Assembly (NCBI GenBank): GCA_927362715.1
Contig: CAKMIX010000006.1
Location: forward strand, 47,578-111,577
Reading direction: 5' to 3'
Length of the DNA: 64,000 bases
Source of the DNA: an uncultured Clostridia bacterium
GTDB taxonomy: Bacteria; Bacillota; Clostridia; Oscillospirales; Acutalibacteraceae
Of this stretch, positions 36,754 to 44,884 are shown one piece after another. The notes beneath the pieces are model-generated. The model ran no database searches, was not told the origin of the DNA, and saw nothing but the letters and a program-made list of their open reading frames with translations. Numbering within the stretch: the first letter of the stretch is position 1; the number at the start of each line of letters is the position of its first letter. The translations under genes and the position numbers were made by a program.

Positions 36754-37224
36754 TTAGATCCGCACGCCGTCGATATGGATATACCGCGCAGTGACATAGT
36801 AATAACTGCCTAAAGGCCGGTCAAAGCTGTCGTCCGTATGGGTGGCAACGCGCACGTCATCCCCGTTAGAGATCACCAACAGCGAGTGGGCAAAGCCGCT
36901 GCCGAAATCAAGCTGTATGATGTCGCCCGGTTCGAGCTGCTGTAAGGTCGTTTCGCTGCCGTAGGGGCCCGCACCGCGGTTGGTCGTCAAAAATTGATGC
37001 AGCTCCCGCACGCCCGTCCACGCGGGGGCACGGCGGTTTAAGTCCGTATAATACCACCCAAAGGTCTTGCGGTAATTCATTTTGCCGCTGCCGGCGAACA
37101 GGCACTGCGAAATAAAATTCGTGCAGTCCCCGCCGATGGCGTCAAAATTATAGTAAGCGGGATTTCTGGAAAAGCTCCAGCGGCGCGCATATTCCACAGC
37201 GCGCATGCGATTGTAAAAAGCCAT
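36754..37224 (-). CDS. Amidase_6 domain protein (putative NlpC/P60-like cysteine amidase)
   Basis: 156 aa made of a single Amidase_6-type domain: GGDCTNFISQCL with probable nucleophile Cys34, FGSGFAHSLLVIS with His113, and a terminal YYVTARYIH. Full-length relatives in spore formers carry an N-terminal extension; here the domain stands alone without signal peptide. ATG 37224 follows AAGGAGA; an upstream GTG/ATG reading adds ten residues with no support. The function is likely peptide or cell-wall amide hydrolysis, substrate unknown. Confidence 0.82.
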   Translation of the reverse strand: MAFYNRMRAVEYARRWSFSRNPAYYNFDAIGGDCTNFISQCLFAGSGKMNYRKTFGWYYTDLNRRAPAWTGVRELHQFLTTNRGAGPYGSETTLQQLEPGDIIQLDFGSGFAHSLLVISNGDDVRVATHTDDSFDRPLGSYYYVTARYIHIDGVRI

Positions 37225-37501
37225 GGCGTATCTCCTTAAGATAAGGAAAGTCAAACCCGATGTGGTTTCAAGCGGTATCTTTCCGTCTGAACGGCGTTAA
37301 AACTTTCAATTTGTTTCAGCATGCCAGCTTATCCAAGCGAGAATCTGTTCCTTTGAAACTGCGCAGCACCGAAAACGACGGGAATACGGATGGATTTTTT
37401 CTTTTGAGACGGCAGGCGGGCTGACGCCCGCCAACGGTGAAAAAGGGAAAAGCCGCCGCAGGACCGAGTTTTCGGCACATTGTGTTCGATTTTCCTTACC
37501 T
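37225..37501. other. 277-bp intergenic region without a recognisable gene
   Basis: Between the amidase and ylmC genes, both on the reverse strand. The only structure seen is an inverted repeat (37415-37421/37426-37432) without a T tract. Open frames here are short and compositionally unconvincing. It may be a degenerate gene or a dispersed repeat. Confidence 0.4.
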
Positions 37502-37804
37502 TTATCCTTGCCGGAACAGCGATTCCAGCGGATTTTTCTTTTTGTTCGAGGGCTTGCATTCGGCGGGGCAGTCGAAGCTGACGAGAATCGTATCATCCCC
37601 GATGACCTCGATCTCCTCCCAGCAGATGCGGATGTCCTGCCCGTGCCCCATAAGCCCGAACAGCTTGTTTTTTCCGAAAATAATGAGGGCAATCACCCTG
37701 CCCGTGCAGGTGTCGATCTCCGCATCGCACACGCACCCGAGCCGGCATCCGTCCTTTAAGTTGATAACCTCTTTATCCCGCAGATCGGTAACACAGCAAT
37801 TCAT
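37502..37804 (-). CDS. YlmC/YmxH family PRC-barrel sporulation protein
   Basis: 100 aa small protein with a PRC-barrel pattern (DLRDKEVINLKDGCRLGCVCDAEID, then GRVIALIIFG, and IRICWEEIEVIGDDTILV). YlmC/YmxH proteins occur only in spore formers; the molecular role is unknown. It lies 48 bp downstream of sigG in the same direction, the same neighbourhood as in Bacillus (sigG-ylm region). GGAGGTG is placed eight nt before the ATG, just after a 7-bp hairpin (37819-37825/37831-37837). Confidence 0.9.
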   Translation of the reverse strand: MNCCVTDLRDKEVINLKDGCRLGCVCDAEIDTCTGRVIALIIFGKNKLFGLMGHGQDIRICWEEIEVIGDDTILVSFDCPAECKPSNKKKNPLESLFRQG

Positions 37805-37852
37805 AGAAAAAGCACCTCCGAGACAGTATATGTCTCGAAGGCGCCCGGTTTG

Positions 37853-38620
37853 TCATTGTCCTTTGATCTTTTTGACCGCACCCTTTTCCAGCCGCGAGAC
37901 CTGTGCCTGAGAAATACCGATCTCCGAAGCGACCTCCGTTTGGGTCTTCCCCTGCATAAAACGCAGGTAAAGGATTTTCTTTTCTCGTGCGGAAAGCCCT
38001 TGGATCGTCTCCTTCATCACGATCTCGTCGAGCCAGTCGCGGTCGCTGTCGGAGGAGCCTACCTGATCCATAACATAGATCGTGTCGCCGCCGTCGGAAT
38101 ACACAGGCTCATACAGCGACACGGGCTCGACGATGGCTTCAAGCGCGATGACGATCTCCGACGCGGGCAGCTGCATTTCCTCGGCGATCTCCTGAACGGT
38201 CGGGTCGCGGTTCAGCTTGTTTTGCAGCCGTTCTTTGACCTGCATGGCGTGGTAGGCGGTGTCGCGCATGGAGCGGCTGACGCGCAGGGCGTTGTTGTCG
38301 CGCAGATACCGCCGCACTTCGCCGATGATCATGGGCACGGCATAGGTCGAGAAACGGACGTTTTGGGAAATGTCGAAGTTGTCGATGGCTTTCATCAGGC
38401 CGATCACGCCCACCTGAAACAGGTCGTCCGGGTTTTCACCGCGGTTTGAAAAACGCTGGATCACGCTGAGCACCAGCCGCAGATTCCCGTTCACCAGCCT
38501 GTCACGCGCGGACTTGTCGCCCGCGTGCATTTTTCGCAGAAGTTCCATTTTCTCGGATTCCTTGAGCACCTCGAGCTTCGATGTGTTCACGCCGCAGATC
38601 TCGACCTTGTTATACTGCAT
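37853..38620 (-). CDS. sigG: Late forespore sigma factor SigG
   Basis: Directs late forespore transcription (SASPs, germination proteins). 255 aa. The N-terminus MQYNKVEICGVNTSKLEVL is the SigG hallmark (anti-sigma contact). Regions 2, 3 and 4 are intact (FQVGVIGLMKAIDNFD, RFSTYAVPMIIGEVRRYLRDNN, KTQTEVASEIGISQAQVSRLE). The start is ATG 38620 after GAGGGG; an upstream extension lacks homology. A sigma-F-type promoter is visible 33 bp upstream. ylmC follows. Confidence 0.97.
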   Translation of the reverse strand: MQYNKVEICGVNTSKLEVLKESEKMELLRKMHAGDKSARDRLVNGNLRLVLSVIQRFSNRGENPDDLFQVGVIGLMKAIDNFDISQNVRFSTYAVPMIIGEVRRYLRDNNALRVSRSMRDTAYHAMQVKERLQNKLNRDPTVQEIAEEMQLPASEIVIALEAIVEPVSLYEPVYSDGGDTIYVMDQVGSSDSDRDWLDEIVMKETIQGLSAREKKILYLRFMQGKTQTEVASEIGISQAQVSRLEKGAVKKIKGQ

Positions 38621-38652
38621 ACCGTCGCCCCTCGCCGCAAGAATGACAAGGT

Positions 38653-38682
38653 TAGTATTGCCGTGCAAAATAAGGTTCATGC
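38653..38682 (-). promoter_or_regulatory. Sigma-F-type promoter of sigG
   Basis: Reverse-strand GCATG (38678-38682), a 15-bp spacer and GGCAATACTA (38653-38662). The -10 fits the Bacillus sigma-F consensus GGNNANAHTR at every position and the -35 fits GYATA at four of five. Confidence 0.7.
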
Positions 38683-38710
38683 AGCAAAAACGGCAGCCGC
38701 AAAAGATGAC

Positions 38711-38743
38711 AAAAACCGCCCCGCGATTGTCTCGCAGGGCGGT
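38711..38743 (-). terminator. Terminator of the MerR-ABC operon
   Basis: Stem 38715-38726/38732-38743 (ACCGCCC arm perfect, inner pairs partial) followed on the reverse strand by TTTTTG; 22 bp beyond the permease stop. Confidence 0.8.
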
Positions 38744-38765
38744 AAAATTTGGATTATCGGCGCGT

Positions 38766-39491
38766 TCAGCTTTCCGTTTTCAAGCGGTGCAGCCGTAAGA
38801 CGCAGACCGCACACGCGGCGGCAAACAGCGCGCAAAGCGGCAAAAACGAGGAAAGCCGCAGGCCGCCGTCTAACATGAGCTTATACCCCCAGGAGGCGGG
38901 GAACAGCCAGCCTAAAATTTCGAGCGCTTTCGGAAGATAGGAGATCGGGAATAATATGCCCGACAGCAAAATGGACGGCAAAAAGAAGATCTGGGAAATC
39001 ATGGTGAGTTTCGCCTGATTCCCCACCGAAAGCCCCACTGCCGTGCCAAGGCTCAGCGACGCGAGCAAAAAGACGGCAAGCGAGAGGAAATAGGCGGGCA
39101 GGTTTTGCGGTACGGCGGCGTCGAACAGGACGGGTGAAAGCACGAGCAGGATACAGCTCATCACGAAGAGGTGGAAAAACGCGGACAAAAACACCGTTGC
39201 CGCGCCAAACCACAGCGGGGCGCCGTTCGCACGGTATGCCTTTTTGATGTCGGTGCCGTACACTTCCGCAAGCGAGGGCGGCACGCCGATGAGTGCGCCC
39301 ATGGAAACGCCCATTACGGTCATCGCCTGTGTCAGCGTCGCCTTGGTCTCGGGCATGAGCGACGTAAAGATACCACCCATGAGTGCGAAGAATAAAAGCG
39401 GGACGAGATAGCAGGTCACAAGCAGCGTGCGGCTGCGGATATCCAGCCGCATCTGTAAGCCTACGCCGTAGAAAAATGCGCGTATATTCAC
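38766..39491 (-). CDS. ABC-2 type transporter permease
   Basis: 241 aa with six predicted membrane segments and the ABC-2 pattern (LSGILFPISYLPKALEILGWLFP near residue 185). It forms an exporter with the ATPase encoded just upstream (4-bp overlap). The substrate is unknown; control by a TipA-like MerR protein suggests a drug or lipophilic toxin. Ends in a terminator. Confidence 0.9.
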   Translation of the reverse strand: MNIRAFFYGVGLQMRLDIRSRTLLVTCYLVPLLFFALMGGIFTSLMPETKATLTQAMTVMGVSMGALIGVPPSLAEVYGTDIKKAYRANGAPLWFGAATVFLSAFFHLFVMSCILLVLSPVLFDAAVPQNLPAYFLSLAVFLLASLSLGTAVGLSVGNQAKLTMISQIFFLPSILLSGILFPISYLPKALEILGWLFPASWGYKLMLDGGLRLSSFLPLCALFAAACAVCVLRLHRLKTES

Positions 39492-40303
39492 ACCGATTCC
39501 CCCTTTGTTAAACGGATAAAATGCTCTTCGAGCGTGCCGCGGTCGATTTGCAGATCCAGCACGCTGTCGCCCGCGTCCCGGATCGCCTGTAAGCGTGCAA
39601 GCAATGTGCTCGCAATGTCCTCGGCGGCGAACTGTGCTTTGCCGCGTGTGGTTTGCAGCGTGACGGTGTAGTGTCTGCCGACTTTTTCAGTAAGCTCGCG
39701 CTGTGTGCCCGCAAAGGCGATTTTCCCCTCGTGCAGCACGGCAATGCGGTCGCAAAGGCTTTCTACCTCCGCCATATCGTGGCTTGCGAGCACAATGGTT
39801 TTGCCGCCGTCACGCAAACGGCGAATAAGCTCGTGCAGCGCGAGGCGTCCCTCCACGTCCAGCCCGGCGGTGGGTTCGTCCAAAATGAGGATATCCGGGT
39901 CGCCGACGAGGGCGAGCAGCAGATGCAGCCGCCGTTTTTGCCCTGTGGAAAGCGATGCATACGGCTTGTTTTCGAACACCGGGATGCCCAACATCTCGGC
40001 AATTTGTGTGTTTGGGCGCGCATGATTCCACATGGCGAACAGCCGCACCGCCTCTTTCGGCTTGATGTGCGCGGGCAGAGACGCGGATTGCAGCTGGATG
40101 CCCATTTTACCGCGCACCGTGATGTGTCCGCCGTCGTATTTGCGCATGCCCTCCACGCATTCGAGCGTCGTGGTCTTACCCGCGCCGTTGACACCGAGCA
40201 GGGCAAAGATCTCCCCTTCGCGGACAGTGAGATCCACGCCCTTGAGCACGGCGTGCGCGCCATAGCTTTTGGTAAGGCCCTGTACCTGTATTTTTTCGTT
40301 CAT
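39488..40303 (-). CDS. ABC transporter ATP-binding protein (ABC-2 exporter)
   Basis: 271 aa. Walker A GVNGAGKTT (about residue 38), signature LSTGQKRRLHLLLAL in place of the usual LSGGQ, Walker B ILILDEPTAGLD and the H-loop SHD are present. The C-terminal tail of about 70 residues is typical of CcmA-like exporter ATPases. It overlaps both the regulator and the permease genes by 4 bp, making a coupled three-gene operon. Confidence 0.94.
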   Translation of the reverse strand: MNEKIQVQGLTKSYGAHAVLKGVDLTVREGEIFALLGVNGAGKTTTLECVEGMRKYDGGHITVRGKMGIQLQSASLPAHIKPKEAVRLFAMWNHARPNTQIAEMLGIPVFENKPYASLSTGQKRRLHLLLALVGDPDILILDEPTAGLDVEGRLALHELIRRLRDGGKTIVLASHDMAEVESLCDRIAVLHEGKIAFAGTQRELTEKVGRHYTVTLQTTRGKAQFAAEDIASTLLARLQAIRDAGDSVLDLQIDRGTLEEHFIRLTKGESV

Positions 40304-41097
40304 GTGTTCTCCTTTGCAAACGGGTCAGCCCCGGACGCACGAAACCACGCATCCAGCGCGGGGCCGACGAAGGCGTTGGCGATCTGTTGGCGGCGCGTCC
40401 AATCGGCGTCTTCGCCCTCGATATTCTGAAATGCCATGAGCTTTTGGAGCATCGCCGCGTCACCGTTCGTAAATTCCATAACCATCGCCCAGAATTCGGC
40501 GGCGAACGCCTGCCCTGCCGCGCTTTCGGGCGGCGTACCCGTCTCCTGCAAACGGACGGCCTCCCTTTGCAGCCGCTCAAACTTTGCCATGAACGCAAGC
40601 CCGCTTTCCTTGTTAAAGCGGCTGCGGATGTGTTCGAGCATATCGTCGTCAAAATGCTTGATAAGCCAATAATATTCGTTTTTCATCTGCAAATTAACGA
40701 TAATGTCGGCGTATTTTTTGAAGTCCACCGTCTGCATTTGCAGCACTTCTTTACGCAGCGCCTCGAGCTGAGTAAGCGTTTCCCGGAGCGACGCAAGCTG
40801 TTTGCGCGCCGCCTGTTCCTGCTCGCCGAGCACGCGCGCGACCTCGGCGGGCGATTCGAGCGAGATCAAACGGTCTTTGATGTCGTGTAAGGAAAAGCCC
40901 AGATGCTTTAAGGAAAGGATCTGGTGCAGCAATATAAGATCCCTGTCGCTGTATAGCCTTCGCCCGTTGCGTTTCCCCGATGGGGACAAAAGCCCTTCGC
41001 GGTCGTAATATTGCAGGGTGCGCACCGTGACGCCCATTTTCTTCGCGACCTCGCCGACGGTCATGTAGGCGGTTTCGGTCTTTTGCTGTTCTGCCAT
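40300..41097 (-). CDS. MerR-family regulator with TipAS-like effector domain
   Basis: 265 aa: an N-terminal MerR winged helix (TVGEVAKKMGVTVRTLQYYDREGLLSPSGKR), a dimerising coiled coil (about 85-130) and a C-terminal TipAS-type domain (about 150-260), which in TipA binds thiopeptide drugs. It probably activates its own operon from a promoter with a 19-bp spacer and central dyad. ATG 41097 follows GGAGATG; the longer frame upstream is spurious. Confidence 0.93.
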   Translation of the reverse strand: MAEQQKTETAYMTVGEVAKKMGVTVRTLQYYDREGLLSPSGKRNGRRLYSDRDLILLHQILSLKHLGFSLHDIKDRLISLESPAEVARVLGEQEQAARKQLASLRETLTQLEALRKEVLQMQTVDFKKYADIIVNLQMKNEYYWLIKHFDDDMLEHIRSRFNKESGLAFMAKFERLQREAVRLQETGTPPESAAGQAFAAEFWAMVMEFTNGDAAMLQKLMAFQNIEGEDADWTRRQQIANAFVGPALDAWFRASGADPFAKENT

Positions 41098-41116
41098 GGA
41101 ATCATCTCCTGCACAC

Positions 41117-41147
41117 AGTATAAAACATGACGCTGCGTCACATGCAA
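41117..41147 (-). promoter_or_regulatory. MerR-type promoter/operator of the ABC operon
   Basis: Reverse-strand TTGCAT (41142-41147), a 19-bp spacer and TATACT (41117-41122). The spacer contains the perfect 13-bp palindrome TGACGCTGCGTCA (41128-41140). The over-long spacer with a dyad is the hallmark of promoters untwisted by MerR proteins. Confidence 0.85.
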
Positions 41148-41169
41148 GTGTTTTTTTGCATTTCGCAAA

Positions 41170-41197
41170 AAATTTCGGCAGGGCGCTTGCCCTGCCG
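41170..41197 (-). terminator. Terminator of dinB
   Basis: Perfect 9-bp stem (41176-41184/41189-41197) with a 4-nt loop and an A/T-rich tract after it on the reverse strand. Confidence 0.75.
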
Positions 41198-41200
41198 TTT

Positions 41201-42457
41201 CTATTGCGAATCTTCCTGTTCGTTCTGTTCGGGTGCAAGCTGCGCTTTGTATTTTTTGCCGACGTCGAGCTTGGTGCGGTACGTGGAGCCGCGTTTGACG
41301 GTGTCCGCGCCGAACCGGCTGCGGATATTGTCCAGCGTGCGGTCAAGTGTGCGCGCCTTCTCTTTTTTTTCATCAGGGAACAGGCTCATCTGCTCTGTTT
41401 CCTCAGATTCAAGCTGTGTCAGCGCTATGCCCAAAAGCCGCAGCGGGACTTGCGTTTTCCACAGCTCGTCCAGCAGGGCTTTGGCGACCTCGTAGACCTC
41501 CTTGGTGATATCCGTCGGTTCATACAGCTTTTTCTGGTGTGAGCGGTTTTGAAATGTATTTGTGCGGATGGAGACGGAAACGCACGACGCGCGCACGCCG
41601 TCCGCGCGCATGCGGGAGGTCACGCTGTCGGCAAGCTCCAGCAGAACCGCATGCGCAGTCGTAAGATCGGTCACATCTTCCGCAAGCGTCGTGGATACGC
41701 TATAGCCTTTCGCCTGCTCCGCTTCTTCCGAGACGGGTGAATCGTCCACGCCGTTCGCGAAGTCGTGTAATTGCTGCCCCCACTTTTTGCCAAGCAGCGC
41801 CTGCACACCGCTTAACGGCATGGCGGCAAGCGCGCCGACGGTATGAATGCCCGCATTTTCGAGCTTTTGCGCAGTCGCGCGGCCTACGGAAAACAGCTCG
41901 CCGACGGGCAGCGGCCAAAGCTTTGTCGGGATCTCGTCATGAAACAGCGTATGGACGCGGTCCGGCTTTTCAAAATCGCTCGCCATTTTCGCAAGCAGCT
42001 TGTTTTCGGCGACGCCGACGTTGACAGTAAACTTAAGTTCTTCATGAATGGTGTCCTTAATTTGGTGCGCCACGGCGACGGGATCGGGGTACAGCTGCCC
42101 CGTGCCGCTCATGTCGAGGAAGCACTCATCGATACTGAATTTTTCGACGACGGGCGCGAAACGGCGGCAAATATCCATGAACGCTTTGGAATTCTTGGTA
42201 TACAATCGAAAGTCGGGTTTGGCGAGCACCAGCTTCGGGCATTTGCGCAGTGCCGCAGAAACGGGTTCACCCGTGCGCACGCCGAAGCGTTTGGCAGGGA
42301 TGGATTTTGCCAAAATAACGCCCGTACGCTTTTCAGGGTCGCCGCCGATGGCAGAAGGTATTTCGCGCAGATCCTCGCCGCCTGCGGCAACGCGGCGCGC
42401 CGCCTCCCACGACAGATAGGCGCTGTTGACATCCACATGGAAAATCAGCCGCCGCAT
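41201..42457 (-). CDS. dinB: DNA polymerase IV
   Basis: Y-family translesion polymerase. 418 aa. Catalytic acidic residues are in FHVDVNSAYLSWEA (Asp8 region) and FSIDECFLDMSG (about 108). HhH and little-finger domains follow, and the beta-clamp-binding motif QMSLFP is at about 356-361. ATG 42457 is placed after GGAGGGA. Its own promoter lies 54 bp upstream; no LexA box was evident. Confidence 0.96.
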   Translation of the reverse strand: MRRLIFHVDVNSAYLSWEAARRVAAGGEDLREIPSAIGGDPEKRTGVILAKSIPAKRFGVRTGEPVSAALRKCPKLVLAKPDFRLYTKNSKAFMDICRRFAPVVEKFSIDECFLDMSGTGQLYPDPVAVAHQIKDTIHEELKFTVNVGVAENKLLAKMASDFEKPDRVHTLFHDEIPTKLWPLPVGELFSVGRATAQKLENAGIHTVGALAAMPLSGVQALLGKKWGQQLHDFANGVDDSPVSEEAEQAKGYSVSTTLAEDVTDLTTAHAVLLELADSVTSRMRADGVRASCVSVSIRTNTFQNRSHQKKLYEPTDITKEVYEVAKALLDELWKTQVPLRLLGIALTQLESEETEQMSLFPDEKKEKARTLDRTLDNIRSRFGADTVKRGSTYRTKLDVGKKYKAQLAPEQNEQEDSQ

Positions 42458-42510
42458 GGTATGTCCCTCCTTTCGTATTCGACAAAACACCGTCCGTTCT
42501 TTCTGTTTAT

Positions 42511-42539
42511 AGTATAGTGCATTTGCCGCCCGCGCGCAA
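42511..42539 (-). promoter_or_regulatory. Promoter of dinB
   Basis: Reverse-strand TTGCGC (42534-42539), a 17-bp spacer and TATACT (42511-42516). Confidence 0.55.
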
Positions 42540-42548
42540 GGCGCGAAA

Positions 42549-42577
42549 AATAATACGCACCCGCAAAAGCGGGTGCG
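42549..42577 (-). terminator. Terminator of the Bce transporter operon
   Basis: Perfect 9-bp stem (42556-42564/42569-42577) with a 4-nt loop, followed on the reverse strand by TATTATTTTT; just after the small membrane-protein gene. Confidence 0.85.
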
Positions 42578-42586
42578 CAGATGGAT

Positions 42587-42811
42587 TCATTTCGTATCGG
42601 ATTCCAGCTTCCCGGCGCACCAGTCCACCGCCGACCAGATCCCCGAGATCAGCAGGAACAAAATTCCCGCAGGTACGGCAAGTACGCCGACACAAACAAG
42701 GCCTGTGAGGATCACGCCGTGCGAAAGTATACGGCAAAGCCCTTTTGATTTGTGTTCGCACGCCGCCGCAGGAGAAGTCCCGCGACGGCTTTTCGGTTTC
42801 ACATTCCACAT
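42587..42811 (-). CDS. Small single-pass membrane protein encoded after bceB
   Basis: 74 aa: a basic, polar N-terminus (about 1-30, MWNVKPKSRRG), one or two closely spaced hydrophobic helices (GVILTGLVCVGVLAVPAGILF, then LLISGIW) and a short polar tail ending AGKLESDTK. I do not recognise the family. Support for it being real: GGGAG seven nt before the ATG, a start only 30 bp after the bceB stop, and an immediate strong terminator. It is therefore probably the last gene of the bceA-bceB transcript. Confidence 0.7.
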   Translation of the reverse strand: MWNVKPKSRRGTSPAAACEHKSKGLCRILSHGVILTGLVCVGVLAVPAGILFLLISGIWSAVDWCAGKLESDTK

Positions 42812-42841
42812 CAGTTTACTCCCGCTGCCGAACTGCGGCGT

Positions 42842-44884
42842 TTACGCCTGATCCCGCTCGCCCGCGCTCACAATGGAATAGTAGGCGCGTGAGGTCGCGC
42901 GGTAGACGAGCACATAGAAGAGCGCAAAGATCAAATAGCAGCACACCGTGACAAGGATCAGCAGCTTGAAGTTCGTCAGGCTGAAGATAAGCAGCAGCTT
43001 GCGAATCAGCGGGAATGCAAAGCCTAAGTGCACGCCCGCCATGATAAGCGGCAGGAAAAACACCGTCAGGACCTGCGAATTGATGCTGCGGCGGATCTCG
43101 CGCCCCGTCATGCCGACCTTCTGCATGATCTCAAACCGTGATTGGTCCTCATACCCCTCGGACACCTGTTTGTAGTAGATGATAAGCACCGCAGCAAAGA
43201 TAAATACGATCCCGAGTAAGATCCCCAAGAAGAACAGCCCGCCGTACATACCGTAGAAGAAAGAGCGCTCCGACGCGACGCCCTCGAGCAGCAGACTAAA
43301 GCCGCTGCCCTCGCCCGCCTGCGTTTCGATTTCAGAAAGCGCAGCGTCCATTTCCTGTTGCAGGGCAATCTGTGCATCATCCGAGCACGAGAGGTCAAAC
43401 GCGTAAATGTAATTGAGCTCCGCCGGGGTCTGCTGTTCGGAAAACGCCGTGACCGCCGCATCAAAGTCCGGCACGATGATATATAGGCTTGCTATGACCT
43501 GCATAGCGTCCACGCCGTTGTCCACAAAGCTCTCCGCCTGTTTTTTGACCTGCAGCGGTTCACCCGTGCCAATGGTCAAGGTCGGCGCGTCATAGGTCTG
43601 GTCTTTGGTGACATACACCATGACCTCATCCTCTGCGAGCGTTTCCGACGCGCCCATCAAGCGGTTGTAATCCTCCAACGAGATAATGAAGAACTGCCAT
43701 AAGTTTTCAATATCCATGAGCTGGTTGACCGATTCGGGCACCTCCAGCAAAATACGGTCGTTTTGTATAAGCCCGGCAAACGCGGCGGTCGGATAGGACA
43801 AAACATTGGTGGGCGCATAGCCGTGGTTTTCACAGATCGAATCCAGCGCGTCGAGCGACTGCCGGACGGGCTCGCCGTGCAGCATATCCAGAGACTCCAC
43901 GGACACATTCAGGTTGTAGTTGCGCGGGTAGCGCATGCGCAGGCTGTCTTCTTTCCCGATATACAGGCACACGGTGGACGAGACCATGACGAGCACCATC
44001 GTGCACAAAATACAGATAGACGCAAGACCCGCGCCATTTCGCTTCATGCGGTAGCGCATGGAGGAGACGGAGATAAAATGGTTGGTTTTGTAGTAATATT
44101 TCTTGTTCTTTTGCAGCAGGCGGCAGATCGTGACAGATCCCGAGATAAACAGCAGATAGGTCGCGATAATGACCATGATGACCGCCACAAAAAACCAGAT
44201 CATAGCCGCAATCGGGTCTTCGATGGAGACAGCCAGCACATATGCGGCAATCAGCAGCACCGCGCCGAATATGGCGACAAGCGCATTGCCTTTCGGCGGC
44301 TTTTCGCCTGCGTTTTCACTGTGCAGAAGCTCGATCGGGTTTGTTAAGTGAAGCTGCCGCAGGGTGTTGAGATACAGCAGCGTATAGATCACGACGAACA
44401 GCAGCAGCGTATCGCGAATGGATTGCAGGTCGATATGGAACGAGAAATCCGCCGTCCCGCCTAAAATTTTCACGATGCCCAGCTCCGCGAGCTTGGAAAA
44501 CAGGATGCCGCAGAAAAGTCCCGCCGCGAGCGTGATCAGGGCGATGAGCAACGTTTCGATCCCCAGCACCAGCGCCAGGTTTTTCTTGCCCATGCCGAGA
44601 ATGTTGTAAAGCCCGAATTCTTTTTTGCGCCGCCGAATGAGGAAGGAGTTTGTGTAAAACAGGAACAGCAGCGAGAACACGCACATGACCCCGAAGCCCA
44701 TGTTCAAAAACGCCTGTACGGTGTCGCCGCCCGGAAGGCTTCCGAAAACGGGGCTGTACTTGAGAAATGATACGATATAGCACATCATCACCATGCCGAT
44801 ACAGGTGAGCATGTAGGGAAGATATAGCTTTCGGTTCTTTTGGATACCCGTCCACGCAAGCTTTGTATACAACCCGTTTTTCAT
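42842..44884 (-). CDS. bceB: BceB-type ABC transporter permease
   Basis: 680 aa with the BceB layout: an N-terminal FtsX-like membrane half (about four helices, residues 15-320), a large extracellular domain of about 200 residues after helix VII (about 345-545), and a final set of helices with the second FtsX region (GYEDQSRFEIMQKVGMTGREIRRSINSQ). Such permeases bind or shield lipid-carrier-targeting peptide antibiotics and signal flux to their histidine kinase. It overlaps bceA by 4 bp. Confidence 0.93.
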   Translation of the reverse strand: MKNGLYTKLAWTGIQKNRKLYLPYMLTCIGMVMMCYIVSFLKYSPVFGSLPGGDTVQAFLNMGFGVMCVFSLLFLFYTNSFLIRRRKKEFGLYNILGMGKKNLALVLGIETLLIALITLAAGLFCGILFSKLAELGIVKILGGTADFSFHIDLQSIRDTLLLFVVIYTLLYLNTLRQLHLTNPIELLHSENAGEKPPKGNALVAIFGAVLLIAAYVLAVSIEDPIAAMIWFFVAVIMVIIATYLLFISGSVTICRLLQKNKKYYYKTNHFISVSSMRYRMKRNGAGLASICILCTMVLVMVSSTVCLYIGKEDSLRMRYPRNYNLNVSVESLDMLHGEPVRQSLDALDSICENHGYAPTNVLSYPTAAFAGLIQNDRILLEVPESVNQLMDIENLWQFFIISLEDYNRLMGASETLAEDEVMVYVTKDQTYDAPTLTIGTGEPLQVKKQAESFVDNGVDAMQVIASLYIIVPDFDAAVTAFSEQQTPAELNYIYAFDLSCSDDAQIALQQEMDAALSEIETQAGEGSGFSLLLEGVASERSFFYGMYGGLFFLGILLGIVFIFAAVLIIYYKQVSEGYEDQSRFEIMQKVGMTGREIRRSINSQVLTVFFLPLIMAGVHLGFAFPLIRKLLLIFSLTNFKLLILVTVCCYLIFALFYVLVYRATSRAYYSIVSAGERDQA

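Noticed and set aside
37825..37832. Sigma-E-like -10 (CATATACT, reverse) before ylmC
   Set aside because: No acceptable -35 at the right distance, and ylmC is close enough to sigG to be cotranscribed.
42440..42540. LexA/SOS box controlling dinB
   Set aside because: No GAAC-N4-GTTC type site with proper spacing between dinB and its promoter.
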